From NCBI GenBank assembly GCA_036375715.1, contig DASVBS010000045.1, positions 1-64,000 on the forward strand: a stretch of 64,000 bases of DNA, written 5' to 3'. This DNA is from Longimicrobiaceae bacterium (GTDB lineage Bacteria > Gemmatimonadota > Gemmatimonadetes > Longimicrobiales > Longimicrobiaceae). Positions 36,071-43,095 of this stretch are shown in pieces. Position numbers and translations under genes: made by a program. Numbering within the stretch: position 1 is the stretch's first letter; the number at the start of each line of letters is the position of its first letter. Under the pieces are notes generated by a model. It had not been told where the DNA came from. It was given only the letters and a program-made list of their open reading frames with translations, and did no database searches.

Positions 36071-37288
36071 GTGAAAGCCCTCTACATCGTCACCGCGTTT
36101 CCGCGAAATCCGGAGGACGTCATCACCCCCTGGCTGGTGGAGATGATCACCCGGCTCCGCGAGCGCAGGATCGAGGTGGAGGTGCTCGCACCCGCCTACC
36201 GCGGCCTCCCTAGCCAGCGCGTCCACGACATCGTCGTCCATCGCTTCCGCTACGCCCCCCGTCCCTGGGAGACGCTGACCCACGACCAGACGGCGCCGGA
36301 TCGAATTCGTGAACGACCGGTGATGGCCTCGCTCCTCCCCGGCTACCTGCTGGGCGGGATGCGCGCCGCGCGTCGCCTCGCGCGCGAGGGCGGCTTCGAC
36401 CTCGTGCACGCCTTCTGGCCCCTTCCCCACGGCCTGCTCGGCATTGCCGCCAAGCGCGCGGCCGGAATTCCGCTGGTCGAGACCTTCTTCGGCGTGGAGC
36501 TCACCTGGGTGGAGACGCAGCTCCAAGCTCTGCGCCCGGTTCTGCGGGCGATCGTTCGGGGCGCGGATGCAGTGACGGCGATCTCCACCCACACGGCCTC
36601 GCTGCTCGACCGGATCGCACCGGGCGCGCACCCGGTGATCATCCCCTTCGGAGCGGCCGTGGAAGCGGACGAGGCCACGCCCGCTCCCGTAGAGCCCCTG
36701 CACTCCGGGCTGCGACTGCTCTTCGTCGGCCGGTTGGTAGAGCGCAAGGGGGTGCACGTGCTGCTCGACGCGCTGGCCCTCCTCCCGGAGGAGCCCCCGA
36801 TTCGTCTGGAGGTCATCGGCGATGGTCCGGAGCGGCGGCCGCTGGAACACCGGGCTCGCTCGCTGGGCATCCAGGAGCGCGTGGAATTCCACGGGTACGT
36901 CCCGCGCGAGCGCCTGGAAGCCAAGCTCCGCGAATCGGATGCGCTCGTCCTCCCTGCGGTCACGGACGCCAAGGGTGACGTCGAGGGCCTCGGCGTGGTG
37001 CTGCTGGAAGCGATGAGCTTCGGCAAGCCGGTGATCGCCTCGCGCGCGGGAGGTATCACGGACATCGTTCGCGAGAGTGAGAACGGCCTGCTGGTGCCAC
37101 CCGGCGACGCGCCTGCCCTCGCCTCGGCAATCGAGCGGTTCGCCCGCGACCCTCTCGAGACCCGCCGCCTCGGCGAGGCGGCTAGACAGGACGTGCGCGA
37201 GCGCTTTTCCTGGGAGTCGATCCTCGACCGGCTAGCAGCGGTCTATGCCTCCGTCCTGCCCGCGAGATTGGTCCGAGCGGATGCGTAA
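36071..37288 (+). CDS. Glycosyltransferase family 4 protein
   Basis: A 405-residue GT-B enzyme. The N-terminal half holds AFPRNPEDVITPWLVEMITRL, as in sugar-nucleotide GT4 enzymes, and FDLVHAFWPLPHGL. The C-terminal half has LLFVGRLVERKGVHVLLDAL, the nucleotide-binding EX7E region in EGLGVVLLEAMSFGKPVIAS, and ENGLLVPPGD. Donor and acceptor are unknown. It overlaps the methyltransferase gene by eight bases (ATGCGTAA), so the two are likely coupled. Confidence 0.92.
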   Translation: MKALYIVTAFPRNPEDVITPWLVEMITRLRERRIEVEVLAPAYRGLPSQRVHDIVVHRFRYAPRPWETLTHDQTAPDRIRERPVMASLLPGYLLGGMRAARRLAREGGFDLVHAFWPLPHGLLGIAAKRAAGIPLVETFFGVELTWVETQLQALRPVLRAIVRGADAVTAISTHTASLLDRIAPGAHPVIIPFGAAVEADEATPAPVEPLHSGLRLLFVGRLVERKGVHVLLDALALLPEEPPIRLEVIGDGPERRPLEHRARSLGIQERVEFHGYVPRERLEAKLRESDALVLPAVTDAKGDVEGLGVVLLEAMSFGKPVIASRAGGITDIVRESENGLLVPPGDAPALASAIERFARDPLETRRLGEAARQDVRERFSWESILDRLAAVYASVLPARLVRADA

Positions 37289-38186
37289 CGAGCGAACCGT
37301 CCGCGGCGGAAATGAGGCCGCGCCGCCCCCTACCCCGCGTTACGAGGCGCTGCTGGAGTCGGCGCGCTCGACCTGGTGGGACTCGCGCAACTTCGACAAG
37401 TGGAAGAGCCACTATCTCTCGGAGTACGCCCGCGGCCGCTCGATCCTGGCGCTGCTGGCGGAGCGAGCTCCTGAATTGCGGATCGAGGGCACGCGTGTGC
37501 TCGATGTCGGCTGCGGTGATGCGGGCGTCGCGATCGCCTTCGCCGAAGCCGGCGCCCGGGCCTTCGGCATCGAACCCTTCGAGCTCTCGGTGGAGCGCGG
37601 CCGGGTGCGGGCGGAGGAGCACGGCGTCACGGTGGACCTGCGCGTGGGCGTGGCGGAGGAGCTACCCTACGAGAGGGCCTCCTTCGACCTGGTGCTGCTG
37701 GACAACGTGCTGGAGCACGTGCAGGACCGCGAGCGCACTCTGGACGAGATCGACCGGGTGCTCCGCCCGGGAGGTCTGCTCTACCTGGTGACGCCGAAGC
37801 CATTCGCGATCCACAGCCTGGTCAGTGATCCACACTACGGGATGGCCGGCCTCGTGCTGATGCCGCGCCCGGTCCAGAAGTGGTACTTCGAGCGGGTGCG
37901 CGGAGGCGGCCAGGGGAACTACGGGGTCGGATGGATTCCCACGCGTCGCTGGGTTCTGTCGCGGCTGCGCGCGCGGGGCTTCGAGTTGCTCGCGCCGCCG
38001 CGCGACCTGTGGATCCGTTACCTGCGAGAGCGGATCGGCGATCCCGCGGCACTCTCTTCGCCGCTGAAGCGGCGGGTGGCTCGTTGGGTGGCCGAGCATC
38101 CGGCCGCCACCGGGAGCCCGGTGGCCGCGGCGTTCTGGGACGTCGCCCTGGGAGCGAATATCTTCCTGGCCCGTAAGCGCTCCTGA
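37281..38186 (+). CDS. Class I SAM-dependent methyltransferase
   Basis: A 301-residue protein. Motif I is RVLDVGCGDAGVAIAFAEAG near residues 74-95, LVLLDNVLEHVQD is motif IV, and LRPGGLLYLVTPKP follows as motif V/VI. A Pro-rich N-terminus precedes a WDSRNFDKWKSHY segment. Placed between two GT4 genes with overlaps at both ends, it probably methylates a sugar or lipid-linked glycan; the substrate is not shown by sequence. Confidence 0.85.
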   Translation: MRNERTVRGGNEAAPPPTPRYEALLESARSTWWDSRNFDKWKSHYLSEYARGRSILALLAERAPELRIEGTRVLDVGCGDAGVAIAFAEAGARAFGIEPFELSVERGRVRAEEHGVTVDLRVGVAEELPYERASFDLVLLDNVLEHVQDRERTLDEIDRVLRPGGLLYLVTPKPFAIHSLVSDPHYGMAGLVLMPRPVQKWYFERVRGGGQGNYGVGWIPTRRWVLSRLRARGFELLAPPRDLWIRYLRERIGDPAALSSPLKRRVARWVAEHPAATGSPVAAAFWDVALGANIFLARKRS

Positions 38187-39319
38187 TGCTGCGCGTTCTG
38201 CACTGCATCTACGACGATCCGGACAACCCCTGGGTGGGTGGCGGCGGCGCGCTGCGCGTACGCGAGCTGTACCGGCGGCTGGTGGGAGAGGTAGAGGCGA
38301 CAGTCGCCACGGGGGCCTTCCCCGGCGCCGCGGATCGCGAAATCGACGGGATCCACTATCGGCGGCTGGGCCTGCCCCGCCCCTACGCCGCGAGCCGCCT
38401 CACCTACGGTCTGGCCGCCACGCGGTTGCTGGCGCGAGGCGACTACGACGTCGGCCTGTTCGATTACTCGGTCTACACGCCGATCCGGCTGCCGCGCGAT
38501 CGTCCCGTCGGACTCGTGGTCCACATGCTTCACGGTCCGACCGCTGGCGGTCGGTGGGGCGCGCCGGGCGCAGCCCTGGTGAATCGCGTGGAGGTGGCGG
38601 GCATCCGTTCCGCCCGTTGGATCAGCACGACCTCCCGCTGGATGGTCGAGCAGCTACAGCCCCTGGTCGCCCCGGGAACCCGGATCGTGCCGGTAGGGAG
38701 TGGAGTACCTCCCGAGTTCACCGCCGTGCAGCGTGAGGAGGCCGACCACTTCCTCTTCTATGGGCGACTCGACATCTACCAGAAGGGGCTGGATACCCTG
38801 CTTGCCGCCTTTGCGCGCTTCCGGGCGGATCATCCGGGCTTCCGTCTGGTGATTGCCGGCCGCGGAAAGGACGAGGCTGAGCTGGTGGAGATGATCCGCG
38901 AGTCTGGGCTGGCTTCCGCGGTCGAGCTCATCCCGCGTCCTGCGCGGGCGCAGGTGTTGACGTTGATGGCGGGCGCGCTGGCGATGGTGATGCCGTCGCG
39001 CCTGGAAGGACTACCCATGGCGCCGGCCGAGGCGATGGCGGCCGCGGTGCCGGTCATCGCAAGCCGGGTGGGAGCGGTCGAGGAGATCGTGATCTCCGGC
39101 TCGACGGGCCTGATCGTGCCCCCGGCGGATCCCGCGGCGCTGGCCGCAGCCATGTCGCGGCTCGCCGCCGACGCGGACCTGCGCGCCGCGATGAGCGCGG
39201 AAGCGCGCCGATCCGCGGCCCGGTTTTCCTGGGACACGGTGGCTCGTGCGCACCTGGACTACCTGCGAGCGATCGCCGGTGATGTCGGCTCGTATTCACC
39301 CGCACCTTCCTCCGCATGA
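38186..39319 (+). CDS. Glycosyltransferase family 4 protein
   Basis: A 377-residue GT-B enzyme. It starts MLRVLHCIYDDPDNPWVGGG, has FLFYGRLDIYQKGLDTLLAAF and FRLVIAGRGKDEAEL in the donor-binding half, and MPSRLEGLPMAPAEAMAAAVPVIA as its E-x7-E type site. It overlaps its neighbours by one and four bases. Substrates unknown. It differs clearly from the GT4 at 36071, so this is not a recent duplication. Confidence 0.9.
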   Translation: MLRVLHCIYDDPDNPWVGGGGALRVRELYRRLVGEVEATVATGAFPGAADREIDGIHYRRLGLPRPYAASRLTYGLAATRLLARGDYDVGLFDYSVYTPIRLPRDRPVGLVVHMLHGPTAGGRWGAPGAALVNRVEVAGIRSARWISTTSRWMVEQLQPLVAPGTRIVPVGSGVPPEFTAVQREEADHFLFYGRLDIYQKGLDTLLAAFARFRADHPGFRLVIAGRGKDEAELVEMIRESGLASAVELIPRPARAQVLTLMAGALAMVMPSRLEGLPMAPAEAMAAAVPVIASRVGAVEEIVISGSTGLIVPPADPAALAAAMSRLAADADLRAAMSAEARRSAARFSWDTVARAHLDYLRAIAGDVGSYSPAPSSA

Positions 39320-41706
39320 CCGATCGACAGGAAACGGAACGGAAATCCTCCCACGGCGGTCTCTCCATAGGCGGATGGACCGCTCTGGCGATCTACTTCG
39401 CCCTCGCCGTGGCCTACTTCCTCCCGGCCTTCCTTCCCGGTCAGCACATCTACGGGAGCGACTACCTGGCGGGCGGATACTTCTTCCACGAGTTCATCTC
39501 GGCTCGCTTTGCGGAGGGGGCGCTCCCCAAGTGGGTACCCTACGTGTACGGCGGTCTCCCGCTCTTCGCCAACCCGGGGAGCACGTACTACCCGTTTCGC
39601 TTCCTGGCCGACCTGATCTTTCCCGTCTCGAAGGTCTGGCCTACGCTGTTCGTGATCCAGTTCACCCTGGCGGGGATCGGGATGTACCTGCTCGCCCGCG
39701 AGCTCAAGGCACGGCCGTGGGTGGCGTTCGTTGCGGGGCTGACCTTCCAGTTCACCGGGGTCATCATGTCCTGGGTACTGGCGGGCCACGAGGGTCGCAT
39801 CATCGTGGCGACCTTCCTGCCCCTGCTCTTCTACCTGCTGCACGCCGGGATCCGCACCGCTTCCCTTCCCGCCTTCGCCGGGTCCGCGGCGGTCATCGGG
39901 TTCTGCCTGCTCTCGTTTCAGATCCAGAACTCCTACTACCTGCTCCTCTCGGGGGCCATCTGGGCCGTTTTCCTGATCTTCTCCCTGGGCGTCCATCGCG
40001 ACCGGCTGCGGCTGGCGAAGGTGCTCGCCATGGGTCTGGGTGCCGTGGCCTTCGGTTTTGCGCTCGCGTCGGTGAACTTCCTCCCCTTCCTCGACTACGT
40101 GGCGCAATCGCCGCGCGGCGAGAGCGGCGGGCGGGGATACGAATACTCGGTGTCGTTCTCGATGCCGCTGCCGGAGCTGTCCGCCGTCGCCGTGCCGGAG
40201 CTGATCGGCTACCTGGACACCTACCGCGGCACCAATCCCATGAAGCTCCACACGGAGTACGTGGGCGCGGTCGTGCTCCTGCTGGCTGCGGTGGGCTTCT
40301 ACAACGCCCGGCGGAACCGGTACTGGTGGCTCTTCGTCGGCCTGGGAGTCTTTGCCCTGACCATCGCCCTGGGAGGAAGCACCCCGATCTACCGGCTGTG
40401 GTACGAGATCCTGCCGGGAACCAAGCGCTTCCGCGCGCCGGGGATTGCCTTCTTTGTCGTCGCCTTCGCGCTGGTCTGCATGGCCACGCTCGCGCTGGAA
40501 CGCCTGGCGGAGGCGGTCGAGGAGCGCACAAAGCCGCTCCGGGGGATCAGGGGCGACGACGCCGAACTGCGGGTTGTACCGTTGATCCTGGCCGCGGTGG
40601 TGGTCGTCGGCTTCCTCCTGGGCGGAATGGCCGCCGGCGAGGCCGGACCGGCCGCCTACCGCTTCGCTCTCTTCGCCGCGGGGACCGGGGTCATTCTCTG
40701 GCTCTGGCTGCGCGGATCGATGGGGACGACGCTGGTGGCGCTCCTCCTCTCGGCGATCGCCGTGCTCGACCTGTGGATCGTGGATCGCGACTTCTTCGAC
40801 ACCGTGCCGCCTCCGGACGAGATGTTCGCGGCGGACGACGTCGTGAATTTCCTCCAGCAGCAGCCTGAGCCTTTCCGCGTGTGGCACCTTCCCTTCCCCG
40901 CCGGGATGGTCTATCGCGGCGTGGCGGGCAATTATCTGATGCACTTCGGCATCGAGCAGGCTGGTGGCGAACACGGGAACCAGCTTCAGCGCTGGAACGA
41001 GTACCTGGGAGCCGGTCAGGAGACCTACGTCGACTGGCACAACTTCCTGCGGGATCCGCAGGTGGTAAGCACGCCCGAGGGAGGTCAGGCGATCGGCTTC
41101 ACCAGCACACCTGGCTTCCTCGAGGCGGCCAACGTCCGCTACGTGGTCAGCGCCGTGCCGCTGTCGCATCCGAACCTGCGGCTGGCATACGCCGGATCCG
41201 CCGCCGTGTACGAGGATACCGCGGCTCTTCCCCGTGCCTACCTGGTGCCGGAAATAGAAATCGTTCCGGGTGAGGACGCCGCGCTCGAGCGCATGGAGCG
41301 AGACGGCTTCGAGCCGACGCAAGTCGCCCTGGTGAGCACGGACGAGCCGCTGGAGGTCCCCGGCGGCGAGCTGACGGGCGAAGCGCGAGTCACCGAGCAC
41401 GAGCCCGACCGTGTGGTGGTGCAGGCAAACCCGTCCCGCCCCGCCATGCTGGTGTTGGCGGACAACTACTACCAGGGGTGGGTGGCGCGAATCGACGGCG
41501 AGGAAACCCCGATCTACCGGGTGAACCACACGCTGCGAGGCGTGGTCGTGCCGGCGGGGGAGCACCAGGTCGAGTTCACCTACGAGCCGACGGACCTGTT
41601 CACCGGCTTCTATATCTACCTGGTCGGGATGGCGATCCTCGCGCTGTACGGGCTCTGGCTGCTCGTGGGTATCATGCGCCGGAGGCGGGTGGCGCATGAC
41701 GTCTGA
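39316..41706 (+). CDS. YfhO-family large membrane protein
   Basis: A 796-residue protein with about 12 to 14 hydrophobic helices (first WTALAIYFALAVAYFLPAF) and a soluble segment from about residue 500 to 760, ending with two helices. YGSDYLAGGYFFHEF and PKWVPYVYGGLPLFANPG in the first loop resemble the YfhO family (GT-C-like fold), whose Bacillus member helps glycosylate lipoteichoic acid. The C-terminal NYYQGWVARIDGEETPIYRVN and LRGVVVPAGEHQVEFTYEP stretch is characteristic. A lipid-linked-sugar-dependent glycosyltransferase is the likely role, perhaps fed by the DPM1-like enzyme. Confidence 0.82.
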   Translation: MTDRQETERKSSHGGLSIGGWTALAIYFALAVAYFLPAFLPGQHIYGSDYLAGGYFFHEFISARFAEGALPKWVPYVYGGLPLFANPGSTYYPFRFLADLIFPVSKVWPTLFVIQFTLAGIGMYLLARELKARPWVAFVAGLTFQFTGVIMSWVLAGHEGRIIVATFLPLLFYLLHAGIRTASLPAFAGSAAVIGFCLLSFQIQNSYYLLLSGAIWAVFLIFSLGVHRDRLRLAKVLAMGLGAVAFGFALASVNFLPFLDYVAQSPRGESGGRGYEYSVSFSMPLPELSAVAVPELIGYLDTYRGTNPMKLHTEYVGAVVLLLAAVGFYNARRNRYWWLFVGLGVFALTIALGGSTPIYRLWYEILPGTKRFRAPGIAFFVVAFALVCMATLALERLAEAVEERTKPLRGIRGDDAELRVVPLILAAVVVVGFLLGGMAAGEAGPAAYRFALFAAGTGVILWLWLRGSMGTTLVALLLSAIAVLDLWIVDRDFFDTVPPPDEMFAADDVVNFLQQQPEPFRVWHLPFPAGMVYRGVAGNYLMHFGIEQAGGEHGNQLQRWNEYLGAGQETYVDWHNFLRDPQVVSTPEGGQAIGFTSTPGFLEAANVRYVVSAVPLSHPNLRLAYAGSAAVYEDTAALPRAYLVPEIEIVPGEDAALERMERDGFEPTQVALVSTDEPLEVPGGELTGEARVTEHEPDRVVVQANPSRPAMLVLADNYYQGWVARIDGEETPIYRVNHTLRGVVVPAGEHQVEFTYEPTDLFTGFYIYLVGMAILALYGLWLLVGIMRRRRVAHDV

Positions 41707-41772
41707 TTCGGGCAGTCGCCGCCTGGCCTTCGCGCTGGGCGGAGTCGGACCATCAGGTGCTTCGGTTCGCCG

Positions 41773-42750
41773 GTGACCATCTCACCCCGGCTGCGGCGGC
41801 TGATCTCCTTCCTGCTGATCGCCGCCGCGTTCGCTTTTCTCGCGCGGGAGATCGTCCGCAACTTCGACGCGGTGCGGGAGTTCGACTGGCAGCTCCGACC
41901 CGCGGTGCTGGCGCTCTCCCTCGTCGCGTTGATGGTGGTCCTGGCAGCCGGGGTCGCTTTCTGGGCCCTGGTGCTGAGGTCGTTCGGCGTTCGCATCCCG
42001 CTGCTCCCGCTCGCCCGCACCTGGTTCCTTGCCAACCTGAGCCGCTACATTCCTGGCGTCGTCTGGCAGTTCGTGAGCCTTGCCCAGTTCTCGGGTGCGG
42101 CGGGATTGACCCCGGTGCTCTCGATCACCTCGCTGCTGGTGCAGATGGGATTCATGCTGCTCTCGGCGGCAGGCATCGGAGTGATCGTGCTTCCCCTCTC
42201 GCCGCTGGGCGATGCCTATCCACTGCTCCGTGACCTGCGCTGGCTTGCGCCGCTGGCGCTGTTGGGGGTGCACCCGGCTGTGATCCGGGCGATGGTGGGC
42301 GTGCTCGCGCGGGTTTCGCGGCGCACCACCGTCGAGTGGCGGGGATCGTGGCGGATGGGTCTCGTCCTTCTGCTCCTGGCGACACTCCTCTGGCTGGCGT
42401 ATGGCCTGGCTTTCTTTTTCTTCCTGCGCGCCTTCGTGCCCCTGCCGCCCACGCTGCTACCGGCCGTCACGGCGATCCATGCCTTTGCCTTCCTGGTCGG
42501 CTATCTCGCCTTTTTCGCCCCCGCCGGGCTCGGCTTCAAGGATGCGGCGCTGACTCTGCTCCTAGCAGGGCTCCTTCCCACCTCGGTGGCCGCCTCCCTG
42601 GCCGTGCTCGCGCGCCTGTGGAGCATCGCGGGGGAGGCGATCCCTGCGCTGTTCCTCCTGCCGCGATCTGGACCCAGCTTTCCATCGCCGGGGGAGCCAC
42701 AGAGGACAACAGAGGATGACACAGAGGGCACCGACGATGGACTTACCTGA
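41773..42750 (+). CDS. Flippase-like (UPF0104/LPG synthase TM domain) membrane protein
   Basis: A 325-residue protein with about eight helices, the motif NLSRYIPGVVWQFVSLAQF, and FFAPAGLGFKDAALTLLLAG near the end, as in UPF0104/AglD-type proteins related to the MprF flippase domain. It probably handles an isoprenoid- or lipid-linked intermediate of the neighbouring glycan genes. The start is GTG at 41773, without a clear SD. The last 18 or so residues (EPQRTTEDDTEGTDDG) are encoded by a CACAGAGGA intergenic repeat, so the natural C-terminus was probably shorter. Confidence 0.8.
   Translation: MTISPRLRRLISFLLIAAAFAFLAREIVRNFDAVREFDWQLRPAVLALSLVALMVVLAAGVAFWALVLRSFGVRIPLLPLARTWFLANLSRYIPGVVWQFVSLAQFSGAAGLTPVLSITSLLVQMGFMLLSAAGIGVIVLPLSPLGDAYPLLRDLRWLAPLALLGVHPAVIRAMVGVLARVSRRTTVEWRGSWRMGLVLLLLATLLWLAYGLAFFFFLRAFVPLPPTLLPAVTAIHAFAFLVGYLAFFAPAGLGFKDAALTLLLAGLLPTSVAASLAVLARLWSIAGEAIPALFLLPRSGPSFPSPGEPQRTTEDDTEGTDDGLT
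42697..42731. repeat. CACAGAGGA repeat, copy 2, inside a coding end
   Basis: GCCACAGAGGACAACAGAGG then ATGACACAGAGGGCA is a run of three imperfect ACAGAGG units. It is read through as the C-terminal tail of the flippase-like gene and is closely similar to the copy after the GH2-like gene at 50697. Confidence 0.75.
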
Positions 42751-43095
42751 CCAGACGCCACGCAGTTGACACCCGCCTCTCACCTCCTTAAGGTGCGCCG
42801 CTGAATTTTTTGACCTAATAACTATAACCCCACCGCGCATGGACGCATGCCCTCGGGCAAGACTCCATACATGCCGCCACCACTTCGGCGCCACACGACC
42901 ACGTCCCTCCTCCACTAACCTCGCCTTCCGTCCAACGCTCCAGCTGCATCGAAGCACTTCCTGTCCGCATCAGGACGCTCGACGCGTTATAGATCCGCCG
43001 CAGCCAGTGGAAGCACCAGACGTTCGAGATCCGATCTGTCCCGTCCGCAGGCGACTCGCCTCCGGACTCTTTTTTCCTGCGAACATGGCCGAACC
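42751..43095 (+). other. Long leader region of the susC operon
   Basis: About 345 bases without a gene. It carries the promoter at 42766, the palindrome CACCTccttaAGGTG (42781-42795) over its -10, and an A+T-rich tract (42804-42828) containing ACTATAAC. The 200 or so bases before susC show no clear hairpin-terminator pair and no riboswitch I recognise. Confidence 0.5.
42766..42794 (+). promoter_or_regulatory. Possible promoter of susC with overlapping palindrome
   Basis: A perfect TTGACA (42766-42771) with TAAGGT (42789-42794) at 17 bases. CACCT (42781-42785) and AGGTG (42791-42795) form an inverted repeat over the -10, which could be an operator. The transcript leader would be about 295 bases. 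Confidence 0.5.

Noticed and set aside
35044-36213. A plus-strand frame of 389 codons opposite the DPM1-like gene
   Set aside because: The minus-strand frame has complete GT2 motifs; the plus frame is His/Arg/Leu-rich shadow sequence.
42751-43095. A riboswitch in the susC leader
   Set aside because: No known aptamer core and no terminator/antiterminator pair could be recognised.
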